A stretch of 16,879 nt of DNA from a bacterium (GTDB taxonomy: Bacteria; Bacillota_I; Bacilli_A; Acholeplasmatales; Acholeplasmataceae), in contig JAAZUY010000007.1 of NCBI GenBank assembly GCA_018623895.1, forward strand, positions 1-16,879, given 5' to 3'. Below the pieces are notes generated by a model that made no database searches, was not told where the DNA came from, and saw only the letters and a list, made by a program, of their open reading frames with translations. The position numbers and the translations under genes were made by a program. Below are positions 1 through 6,889 of the stretch, in pieces; within the stretch, counting starts at the first letter, position 1; every line of letters begins with the position of its first letter.

Positions 1-4
1 CTAA

Positions 5-16
5 CATGTCTCCCTT
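5..16 (-). promoter_or_regulatory. Possible ribosome binding site and start of the next gene, cut by the window edge
   Basis: Read on the minus strand, a purine-rich AAGGGAG stands 2 bases before an ATG at positions 7-5, just past the stop of the six-helix membrane protein gene. This hints that the leftward operon continues outside the window. The gap is shorter than usual and only two codons are visible, so the true start may lie further left. No product can be proposed. Confidence 0.25.
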
Positions 17-30
17 TGAATTACATAAAT

Positions 31-777
31 TTATTTTCTAAAAAAGCCAAGTACTCCAAATGTTGAACCTAATAATAAAAAATATGGAAAAAATATGTAA
101 GCATGAAGCTGACCAAGCTCAATAATTGTATCTATAACTGATGTAAATGAAGGCACCAATGCTGCTTCAGCAAAAGTAAGCAGATGGGCACAGAATAAAA
201 TAAACATCCCAACAGATAATAAAATATTCGATATTCTTTTTGGTCTCTTGCCCTCAATTAATGACCACAAATTAATTACCAAAAGAAAAACTATTAATAA
301 AGGTACAAGATTATGTAATGACGTTACAACATCCAGTTGATTTCCAATTATATTTAAAATCGTTTCAATTAAACCTAGATTTTCAAAATTCACACTGAAA
401 AATGCTGTTGTTTTTGTATATAAAATGAAAATTAAAGCAGCAATCATAAAAAACGAATTCATAATTTTTGAGAATAAATTTTTCCCTAGAGTCCAAACTA
501 ATAGAAAGAATCCAGACCAAAACATCATTAAATATAAAAAAGCTTCTTGTCCCTGATTAAGATCAAGAATTGGACCAAGCGATGCATAACGTAAAAGTGT
601 ACCTAAAATCCCTTCAAATGGTGATAGTGAAGATGCAAGTGTACCTTTTAAAATAAAATTAGTTTCTGAAACAAAAATGCTATGGTGTATCATATAAAGT
701 GAAGACAAAAGAATAAATAAATATCCTAACGTTCTAAATAATTTACCTAATGCATAATTTTCAACATAGTTTTTCAC
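31..777 (-). CDS. Unknown six-helix integral membrane protein (248 aa)
   Basis: I do not recognise a family. The protein is very hydrophobic, with likely membrane helices near residues 15-33, 78-97, 104-121, 156-174, 183-203 and 227-245. The loop at 175-181 (EGKRPKR) is strongly basic, which suggests that loop and the N-terminus face the cytoplasm. Residues 34-77 between the first two helices carry few charges and may partly dip into the membrane. No ATP-binding, catalytic or metal-binding motif is visible. The start is a GTG: a GAGGTG ribosome binding site lies 6 bases upstream at about 784-789, and no in-frame ATG lies near it. The gene begins 27 bp after the PTS EIIC-type gene with no terminator between them, so the two are probably cotranscribed and may share a transport-related role. 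That link is inference from position only. Confidence 0.8.
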   Translation of the reverse strand: MKNYVENYALGKLFRTLGYLFILLSSLYMIHHSIFVSETNFILKGTLASSLSPFEGILGTLLRYASLGPILDLNQGQEAFLYLMMFWSGFFLLVWTLGKNLFSKIMNSFFMIAALIFILYTKTTAFFSVNFENLGLIETILNIIGNQLDVVTSLHNLVPLLIVFLLVINLWSLIEGKRPKRISNILLSVGMFILFCAHLLTFAEAALVPSFTSVIDTIIELGQLHAYIFFPYFLLLGSTFGVLGFFRK

Positions 778-804
778 TCAAAACACCTCATAATTTTATA
801 AATT

Positions 805-1854
805 CTATACGATATCATTAGAAACTTTTAAGTCCCCATCTTTTATATATTGCCATTTTCTCATCAATAAGTCAAATAAATATACAAGAAAACCACCCAG
901 TAAGAATGTTCCCAAGACAGAAAGCCATGCATTTAATGAATAATTCATCTCAAATAATGTTTGTAGAGGGCCTACCAAGCCTGCCGTTCCCATCCCTGCA
1001 CCATAAGGTGTGGTTTCAGTTGAAAAAACCAATACTAATATTGGTGCAACAATTCCTGATGAAATAATTGTAGGTAACCATATCAATGGATTTTTAAGAA
1101 TATTCTTAAATTGTAACATTGAAGTTCCAAAACCAATTGATAAAACCATTCCTACTGAATTATCTTTTCGAGATTGAATTGCAAATCCTATCATTTGAAT
1201 TGAGGTTCCAATAACTGCAGCTCCTCCAGCAATACCTGATAATCCTATTGTGATAGCAATCGCAGCTGATGAAAGTGGAGAAGTAAGCAACATACCCATA
1301 GTCATTGCAATAATTATACTCATTGGAAGTGGTGCTGCTAATGTCGCAGTTTCAATAAATAATTTTATATTTTGTATTAAATAAAATAATGGTGCACTGT
1401 AAATAAGTGTTGATACTGTAGCTAATATAACTGCAGTCAAAGGAATTAATAAAATGTCAATCGGTGTCTTTTTTCTTAAAATCAAGTTCATTAACAATAA
1501 CGATGTTATAACAACAAAATATACTGTGAGTGGTTCATTATATGCAGCTGTTGGTCCATCAATATTTGCAACTTGAATTCCTCCTTCAAAAGTTACTCTA
1601 AAAGAGGTAGCAATACCTCCAATAATTGCTGCTGTTACAAGTTTTATTCCTTCAAATTTCAATGATATACCTATTCCTAGTCCTATACCTGCACCCATCA
1701 ATAAGGATAATGTATAGTAAATAGGATTAGTAAAAAATGTTACACCTAAGAGTTTTCCTACTTGATCAATAATTACTCCAACAATCAATGTAGCAAATAA
1801 ACCATACGTCATTCCATTCATTGTTTTCATTGCAAAAGCTTGAATTTTTTTCAT
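805..1854 (-). CDS. Orphan PTS EIIC-type membrane transporter (PTS_EIIC_2 family)
   Basis: A 349-residue polytopic membrane protein resembling the PTS_EIIC_2 group (Pfam PF13303, from memory), annotated in Bacillota as sugar phosphotransferase subunit IIC. Features typical of the group are the glycine-rich second helix (MGAGIGLGIGIS, 53-64), the PIDILLIPLTAV segment (131-142), the small-residue helix at 192-214 ending SGIAGGAA, the loop RKDNSVGMVLSIGFGTSMLQ (229-248), and PYGAGMGTAGLVGPLQ (283-298). About eight to ten membrane helices are expected. No EIIA or EIIB phosphotransfer domain is fused or encoded nearby, which is common in this family, so the substrate and energy coupling are unknown. 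ATG at 1854 is preceded by GAAAGGA at about 1862-1868. That ribosome binding site sits just downstream of the tRNA-Leu 3' end, so tRNA processing would leave this mRNA with a leader of only about 19 nt. Confidence 0.8.
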   Translation of the reverse strand: MKKIQAFAMKTMNGMTYGLFATLIVGVIIDQVGKLLGVTFFTNPIYYTLSLLMGAGIGLGIGISLKFEGIKLVTAAIIGGIATSFRVTFEGGIQVANIDGPTAAYNEPLTVYFVVITSLLLMNLILRKKTPIDILLIPLTAVILATVSTLIYSAPLFYLIQNIKLFIETATLAAPLPMSIIIAMTMGMLLTSPLSSAAIAITIGLSGIAGGAAVIGTSIQMIGFAIQSRKDNSVGMVLSIGFGTSMLQFKNILKNPLIWLPTIISSGIVAPILVLVFSTETTPYGAGMGTAGLVGPLQTLFEMNYSLNAWLSVLGTFLLGGFLVYLFDLLMRKWQYIKDGDLKVSNDIV

Positions 1855-1873
1855 AATATTTTCCTTTCATTTT

Positions 1874-1958
1874 TGGTCCCCGCGGCCGGACTCGAACCAG
1901 CACGGATTTCTCCACCAGATTTTGAGTCTGGCACGTCTACCAATTTCATCACGCGGGG
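1874..1958 (-). tRNA. tRNA-Leu, anticodon CAA (reads UUG)
   Basis: This is an 85-nt class II tRNA on the minus strand. The acceptor stem pairs CCCCGCG (1958-1952) with CGCGGGG (1884-1878), followed by discriminator A and an encoded CCA (1876-1874). The anticodon stem CCAGA/TCTGG encloses the loop CTCAAAA, giving anticodon CAA. The variable arm is short, with a GGA/TCC stem. The T arm is GCTGG-TTCGAGT-CCGGC with one G-U pair, and the D loop contains ATTGGTAGA. The first tRNA base directly follows the argS stop codon, and the EIIC gene starts 19 bp after CCA, so the tRNA is probably cut from the argS-EIIC transcript. Confidence 0.97.
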
Positions 1959-3617
1959 TTACATTTCATTTAATATTTCTATTCCTAATATTTTTAAACA
2001 TAAGTCAAGTGTTTTTTTCGATGCATAGACAACAGAGAGATTCGACTTTGTTTTTTCAAGGTTATCTGTGATAATTTTTGAATTCCCATACCATGAGTTG
2101 AAAATCTGCGCTAATTCAAAAGCAAACCTTGATATAATACTTGGTTGGTTTTCAGAATATGCTTTTTCTATTGCTTCATCAATTCTACTAATGTGTAAAC
2201 CAAGTTTAAAAACACTTTTATCAATTATTGTATTCATCTCTAGAACTAAATTACTATCTATTTTCTGAAGTAATGATGACATTCTTACTGAAGTGTATTG
2301 CAAATACGGCCCTGTTTGACCTTCAAATTTTAACATATTTGCTAAGTTAAAATCAATATTTAAATGTTTTTCATTCTTCAAATCATTGTAGACTATTGCA
2401 CTCATAGCTATTTTTTCTGCAACTTTTTCTTTGTCTGATAATTTCGGATTTTTTTGTTCAATACTATTTTTTGCCATATGAATTGCTTCATTAAGAACAT
2501 AATCTAATGTTTGTACATCTCCTGTTCTCGTTGACATTTTTTTTCCATTTTGCATTACCAAACCAAAATTAATATGGACAATTTCAATGTTTTCATTCAT
2601 CTTATTTAAGACTCTTTGAAGTTGTTTAAAATGTAGACTTTGTTCATTACCAACAACATACAATAACTTGTCAGCTTTAAATTCTTCACTTCTGTATATT
2701 GCTGCTGCTATATCTCTTGTTATATACAATGAAGATCCATCAGATTTACTAATCAATGCTGGTGGTAAATCATTTAATCGAACAATGTTCGCATCTTGAT
2801 CTTTTTCAAGAATATTTAATCGTTTCATTCTCTCAACTACATCATTAAGCTTATTATTGTAAAATGATTCACCTGTGAAATAATCAAAATCTACATTTAA
2901 TAATTTGTAGTATTTTTGAAACTCTACAAGAGAATGCTTTTTAATCTCCTTCCATATAGATAAATATTTTTCATTACCATTTTCCAATTCATTAAATATT
3001 TTTTTTGCATAAGATAATATCTCAGGATTTTTTGATTCTTCTTTATGAAACTTAACGTATAATTTGTTAAGGTTTTTGATAGGATCGTTTTGTAACATAT
3101 TCATTGAGCCATATGTCTCTAAAGCATAAATCATCTTACCGAATTGGGTTCCCCAATCTCCCAAATGATTTACTCCAATTACTTTGTAACCCATCAATTC
3201 ATATATTTTCTTTATAGAATTTCCTAAAACAGTAGATCGAACATGACCTATTGAAAATCTTTTTGCTATATTGGGTGATGAAAAATCAATTACAACAACT
3301 TTGTTATTAGGATCTTTTTGACCAATTTTTTTTGTTAAACTTAATTTAAATAAATCATGAGAAAATAGATTTTCATCTAATTTTATATTCGCATAGCCTC
3401 TTTCATAAGAAATATTTTTTATATATTTTAAGTTCGATAGAGAACTTTTAATCGAATCAAAAATGTCTTCAATTTTAATATTTTTTAATTTTGAAATTCT
3501 AAATAATGGACATGCTAAATCAACCTCATCAACATTAGAGTACTCAACATTTTGATGATAAGAATATTTCTTTTGAAAAACTTCTATTATTTCTTTTTTT
3601 ATTTTCTCAACAATCAT
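1959..3617 (-). CDS. argS: Arginyl-tRNA synthetase
   Basis: A class I aminoacyl-tRNA synthetase that joins arginine to tRNA-Arg using ATP. At 552 residues it has the usual length. The N-terminal additional domain spans roughly 1-95. The catalytic core carries the HIGH-type motif in SSPNIAKRFSIGHVRSTVLG (113-132), then HLGDWGTQFG (151-160) and the KMSKS-equivalent KMSTRTGD (360-367). The C-terminal DALR anticodon-binding domain follows from about 430, with TGPYLQYTSVR marking its approach. The ATG at 3617 overlaps the TGA of the thioredoxin-like gene by 4 bp (ATGA), so translation is probably coupled. The TAA stop at 1961-1959 directly abuts the mature 5' base of tRNA-Leu with no spacer. No key residue is missing. 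Confidence 0.98.
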   Translation of the reverse strand: MIVEKIKKEIIEVFQKKYSYHQNVEYSNVDEVDLACPLFRISKLKNIKIEDIFDSIKSSLSNLKYIKNISYERGYANIKLDENLFSHDLFKLSLTKKIGQKDPNNKVVVIDFSSPNIAKRFSIGHVRSTVLGNSIKKIYELMGYKVIGVNHLGDWGTQFGKMIYALETYGSMNMLQNDPIKNLNKLYVKFHKEESKNPEILSYAKKIFNELENGNEKYLSIWKEIKKHSLVEFQKYYKLLNVDFDYFTGESFYNNKLNDVVERMKRLNILEKDQDANIVRLNDLPPALISKSDGSSLYITRDIAAAIYRSEEFKADKLLYVVGNEQSLHFKQLQRVLNKMNENIEIVHINFGLVMQNGKKMSTRTGDVQTLDYVLNEAIHMAKNSIEQKNPKLSDKEKVAEKIAMSAIVYNDLKNEKHLNIDFNLANMLKFEGQTGPYLQYTSVRMSSLLQKIDSNLVLEMNTIIDKSVFKLGLHISRIDEAIEKAYSENQPSIISRFAFELAQIFNSWYGNSKIITDNLEKTKSNLSVVYASKKTLDLCLKILGIEILNEM

Positions 3618-4195
3618 AATTTAGATATTTCATATTTAAGATCTTTGAAAAAATTGCTTGCAGCTCTGGCATAATCTTGAGGGGAAGGGTTTTGAATTGT
3701 AGGCGACTGATATTGAAAAAACAACTCTCCATTTCTAAATACTATTACCTGAGGTGTAGATCTCTGTATATCTGGAAATGCTTCCAACATATCATTTCGA
3801 TCATTTGATGCATCCTCGCCGACCCAATCTTGGTAATAAAATATTTGACTAAATATTTCATCCATATCTTCTTGGAAATAATATTTTTCGATATTACCAA
3901 TTGTTTGAATACAAACTGAACAAAAATGACTTCCAATATATAAAATTACTAATTCATCTTCCTCGAGTATTTTTTTTAGTCCCGGCTCAAAAATTGTACC
4001 GTTATATGAAATCTCATAAAATGGATGATTTTTTGTTAGTGTAGAAGCAGTTGTAGAATAAGAATCATATATTTTTTCTTCATTTGTTCTTACAGTAAGT
4101 AGAAATAAGCCTATTAAAAGTAAAAACGTTGCAATCAAACCTATCTTAACTTGTTTTGGAATTTTTGGTTTAAATTTATTATACTTGTCTGACAT
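3614..4195 (-). CDS. Membrane-anchored thioredoxin-like protein with CxxC motif
   Basis: A 193-residue protein with a basic cytoplasmic N-terminus (1-16), one membrane helix (about 17-34) and a thioredoxin-like domain (about 60-190) predicted outside the membrane. The redox-type site is F-C92-S-V-C95, preceded by the strand LVILYIGSH. T147-P148 fits the cis-proline loop, followed by the strand QVIVFRNGELFF. This supports a disulfide-exchange or redox-sensor role at the cell surface, but the substrate is unknown and CSVC is not a classic CGPC or CPHC site. The start is the ATG at 4195: GGAGG lies at 4201-4205, 5 bases upstream. A longer in-frame TTG at 4207 overlaps this ribosome binding site and is unlikely. 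The gene has its own candidate promoter and overlaps argS by ATGA. Fold confidence is high; specific function is unknown. Confidence 0.85.
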   Translation of the reverse strand: MSDKYNKFKPKIPKQVKIGLIATFLLLIGLFLLTVRTNEEKIYDSYSTTASTLTKNHPFYEISYNGTIFEPGLKKILEEDELVILYIGSHFCSVCIQTIGNIEKYYFQEDMDEIFSQIFYYQDWVGEDASNDRNDMLEAFPDIQRSTPQVIVFRNGELFFQYQSPTIQNPSPQDYARAASNFFKDLKYEISKL

Positions 4196-4230
4196 GTTTT
4201 CCTCCAATTTTTTATAAAAATAATATATAT

Positions 4231-4239
4231 ATTATAGCA
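4231..4239 (-). promoter_or_regulatory. Extended -10 promoter for the thioredoxin-like/argS operon
   Basis: On the minus strand TGCTATAAT provides a perfect -10 hexamer (4231-4236) with the TGN extension. A weak -35, ATGACT (4256-4261), lies inside the purB stop region with a 19-base spacer. The site is 35 bp before the ATG at 4195. With no terminator after purB, this may be an internal promoter added to read-through from purAB. Confidence 0.55.
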
Positions 4240-4249
4240 TGAAATGGAC

Positions 4250-5536
4250 TTATTTAGTCATTAACTTATCAATCAAAATTGAGATTTCATTAACATATTT
4301 ATTTTGATCACAAATTTTTTCAATATTCATGTTAGTGGATTTAAAAAAATTGTCATCTTTAATTAAACTTGATAAATTTATTTTTTCAGATAATGCCTGA
4401 AAACTCAATTTTTGAAGCCGTTCATATACTTCTATTCTGTCAAAACCTCTATCTATAGCTTGATGTAATATTTTTTGAGAAAATGCAGTTTCATATGTAT
4501 CTAAAATATGTTTTTTCATTATTTCTTCTTTAACAACTAAATTATCAATTAAATCAACACACTTATTAATCATATTTTCAATTAATGATGTCATATCCTC
4601 AAGCATTACTCTTTCAACTGATGAGTGAGAAATATCCCTTTCATGCCACAAAGCAATATTTTCATAGGACATAGACATGTAACCTCTCATCATTCTAGCT
4701 AATCCTGTTAAATTTTCACTAGTTATTGGATTTTTTTTGTGAGGCATTGCAGATGAACCTTTTTGGAATTTTGAAAATCCTTCATTTAATTCAGATACAT
4801 CTGATCTAGATAATAATCTGATGTCAATAGCTAAACCCTCTATAATACATGCTAAATTAGTTAAGCAATTTAAATAATTTGAATGTCTATCTCGAGATAA
4901 TACCTGAGATGACCCTTTAGACTTGAAAAGACCTAATTTTTTTCTTACTAATTCTTCATGTTCATCATCTAAAATAGAGTATGTGCCAACTGCACCACTC
5001 AACTTAATAACCTCAATTTGTTTTCTAGAGTTTTTAAAATTCATAATCATTCTATTTAATGATTCAAAAAATCTGTAAAATCTCATTCCTAATGTAGATA
5101 TTTCAGCGTACATACCATGGGTCCGAGCCATGATTGGGATCTCTTTAGTATCTTGTATTTTTTTCTTTACAACATTTAATAAATTTTCTAATCTCTCTTC
5201 AATAATGTTATTTGCGGCTTTTATTAGTAAAGAATTAGAACTGTCAACTACATCCGTTGATGTTAATCCGTAATGAAAATATTTTTTTTCCTCACCTAAA
5301 GATTCACGGCAAACTTCAATGAAAGCTAAAACATCGTGTTTTAATGTTTTTTCTTTTTTCAAAATTTCATCTAATTCAAATCTAGTTTTTAAGAGTTTAT
5401 CATAATCTTTTTCAGTAATCACTCGTTTTTCTTTCAATGCATATAAAGAGGCTAATTCTACTTCTAAAAATTTCGAGAAGCGATTTTTTAGTGACCATAA
5501 TTCATTCATCTTATCTGATTGATATCTTTTAATCAT
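4250..5536 (-). CDS. purB: Adenylosuccinate lyase
   Basis: A fumarase/aspartase-superfamily lyase of 428 residues, the usual length. It splits adenylosuccinate to AMP and fumarate, and SAICAR to AICAR in de novo synthesis. Visible landmarks are HYGLTSTDVVD (88-98), the catalytic-histidine segment ARTHGMYAE (137-145), and the superfamily signature GSSAMPHKKNP (260-270), whose serine loop carries the catalytic base. Most homologues read THG-x-HAEP; here it is THGMYAEI, a mild divergence next to a kept histidine. ATG at 5536 has AGGAGA at 5544-5549. The gene starts 11 bp after purA, and its ribosome binding site shares bases with the purA TAG stop, so the pair is one operon performing both steps from IMP to AMP. 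No other de novo purine genes are in the window, so the salvage role is the safer reading. Confidence 0.97.
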   Translation of the reverse strand: MIKRYQSDKMNELWSLKNRFSKFLEVELASLYALKEKRVITEKDYDKLLKTRFELDEILKKEKTLKHDVLAFIEVCRESLGEEKKYFHYGLTSTDVVDSSNSLLIKAANNIIEERLENLLNVVKKKIQDTKEIPIMARTHGMYAEISTLGMRFYRFFESLNRMIMNFKNSRKQIEVIKLSGAVGTYSILDDEHEELVRKKLGLFKSKGSSQVLSRDRHSNYLNCLTNLACIIEGLAIDIRLLSRSDVSELNEGFSKFQKGSSAMPHKKNPITSENLTGLARMMRGYMSMSYENIALWHERDISHSSVERVMLEDMTSLIENMINKCVDLIDNLVVKEEIMKKHILDTYETAFSQKILHQAIDRGFDRIEVYERLQKLSFQALSEKINLSSLIKDDNFFKSTNMNIEKICDQNKYVNEISILIDKLMTK

Positions 5537-5547
5537 CTTCTTTTCTC

Positions 5548-6777
5548 CTATATTTCATTACAAATTATAGTTTGTTTTCTATCTGGACCTACAGAGACAA
5601 ATGCAATTTCTGATTTTAGTTCTTTTGAAATGTATAATAGATAATTTTTTAATTCTACTGGTAATTCATCAAATTTTTTTACATTTGTAATATCTTTTTG
5701 AAAAGAGGGAAATTCAATATAATGCGGTTTAACTAATTTTAAATCCTCTATATGAGATGGATATGTGTTTATTTTTTTGCCCTCTATGGTGTAATAATCA
5801 CAAACCTTTAATACATCAATATTGTTTAAAACATCACATATGGTAAAAGCAATATAAGTTAGACCTGAAGATAACGAAGCATGTTTTAATGCTACTAAAT
5901 CTAAATAGCCTATCCTTCTTGGTCTTCCTGTAGTGGTACCATATTCATTTGCTGCTTCCCTAATTTTAGAAGCTAATCTTTCTCCCATTTCTGTTGGAAA
6001 AGGTCCCTCTCCAACTCTAGTTGAATATGCTTTTATAATTCCTAAAGCTGCATTAATTTTCCATGGTGCTATTCCTACCGCTTGAGGTAGTCCTGAAACC
6101 GACGGTGATGAAGAAGTAACGTATGGATAAGTTCCGTGATCAATATCTAACATAACTCCTTGTGCACCCTCAAAAATAATTCTCTTATTCTCTTCAACAA
6201 ATTTATTCAATAGAAATGACGTGTTTGTTATTTTCGGTATAATTTCTTTTATATTTTTAAAATTTTCTTTGTAATATTTTTCAGGATCAAAAGATATGTT
6301 CTTCGAACTACATAAATTATTTACGTCATGGATAAATCTATCCATTGATTGAAGTGAAGACATTCTTACTCCCTTTCTCAAAATTTTGTCAGAGTATGTA
6401 GGTCCAATGCCTTTTTTTGTAGTACCAATTTTTTGAATTCGATCATTTTCAGTATCTATGTCTCTGTGAAAAGGTAAAATTAAATGAGCTCTATCAGATA
6501 TATATAAGTTTTCAGATTTAAACTTTCTTAATTCTTTAAATAATGTTTCTAAATTTATCACCATTCCATGAGCCATTATGTTTATAACATTTTTATGAAT
6601 TATTCCAGAAGGAAGTAAATGTAAGTCAATCTTTTTACCGTCAAAAACTACTGTATGTCCAGCATTATCTCCACCTTGATATCTCACAACTACATCAGTT
6701 TTCTGTGCTAGGTAATCAGTCATTTTTCCTTTACCTTCATCGCCCCACTGCATTCCTACAATAGCAATATTTTTCAT
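5548..6777 (-). CDS. purA: Adenylosuccinate synthetase
   Basis: Makes adenylosuccinate from IMP and aspartate with GTP, the first committed step to AMP. At 409 residues it is slightly shorter than the usual roughly 430. Visible motifs are QWGDEGKGK (10-18, with catalytic Asp13), GGDNAGHTV (35-43, with His41), IGTTKKGIGPTYSDK (117-131), VGEGPFPTE (255-263), and GTTTGRPRRIGYLD (280-293), the aspartate/IMP loop. The guanine-recognition stretch reads TICDVL (312-317) where the Escherichia coli enzyme has TKLDVL; the aspartate is kept, and Bacillus-type enzymes also lack this lysine as I recall. ATG at 6777 is preceded by TTGAGGT (ribosome binding site near 6783-6787). It is divergent from glgA across 112 bp, with its own promoter, and is followed by purB after 11 bp. 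Confidence 0.98.
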   Translation of the reverse strand: MKNIAIVGMQWGDEGKGKMTDYLAQKTDVVVRYQGGDNAGHTVVFDGKKIDLHLLPSGIIHKNVINIMAHGMVINLETLFKELRKFKSENLYISDRAHLILPFHRDIDTENDRIQKIGTTKKGIGPTYSDKILRKGVRMSSLQSMDRFIHDVNNLCSSKNISFDPEKYYKENFKNIKEIIPKITNTSFLLNKFVEENKRIIFEGAQGVMLDIDHGTYPYVTSSSPSVSGLPQAVGIAPWKINAALGIIKAYSTRVGEGPFPTEMGERLASKIREAANEYGTTTGRPRRIGYLDLVALKHASLSSGLTYIAFTICDVLNNIDVLKVCDYYTIEGKKINTYPSHIEDLKLVKPHYIEFPSFQKDITNVKKFDELPVELKNYLLYISKELKSEIAFVSVGPDRKQTIICNEI

Positions 6778-6804
6778 AAATACCTCAATTTCCTTAACAA
6801 GAAT

Positions 6805-6833
6805 ATTTTAGCATATTTTTAATTACATTTAAA
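6805..6833 (-). promoter_or_regulatory. Promoter of purA-purB
   Basis: On the minus strand TTTAAA (6833-6828) and an extended -10, TGCTAAAAT (-10 at 6810-6805), are separated by 17 bases. The predicted start of transcription is about 20 bases before the purA ATG, leaving room only for the GAGGT ribosome binding site and no riboswitch. It faces the glgA promoter on the other strand. Confidence 0.55.
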
Positions 6834-6846
6834 ATTCTCTTTTCTG

Positions 6847-6873
6847 TTGAAACTGTTTTTTATCGTGTATAAT
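6847..6873 (+). promoter_or_regulatory. Promoter of glgA
   Basis: TTGAAA (6847-6852) and a perfect TATAAT (6868-6873) are separated by 15 bases, slightly short. The -10 box ends 16 bases before the glgA ATG, so the mRNA should begin at about 6880 with a leader near 10 nt that starts almost at the AGGAG ribosome binding site. Confidence 0.55.
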
Positions 6874-6889
6874 AAATTTAGGAGTTAAT

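Noticed and set aside
1840..2028. Plus-strand open frame with a plausible-looking N-terminal peptide
   Set aside because: It runs through the complement of tRNA-Leu and the end of argS; the GLEPARISPPDFESG-like peptide is a well-known artefact of reading across tRNA-Leu.
3614..3617. UGA reassigned to tryptophan as in many Mollicutes
   Set aside because: Four genes end in TGA at exact ATGA overlaps with correct downstream starts, and conserved tryptophans such as in PurA QWGDEGKG are TGG.
5828..5848. PurA guanine-recognition motif reads TICD instead of TKLD
   Set aside because: The key aspartate is kept, and Bacillus-type PurA also lacks the lysine as far as I recall, so it is probably lineage variation.
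6482..6500. Short AT-rich repeats inside coding genes
   Set aside because: These reflect low GC and Asn/Lys/Ile-rich codons; no array, spacing or symmetry suggests a functional repeat or CRISPR.
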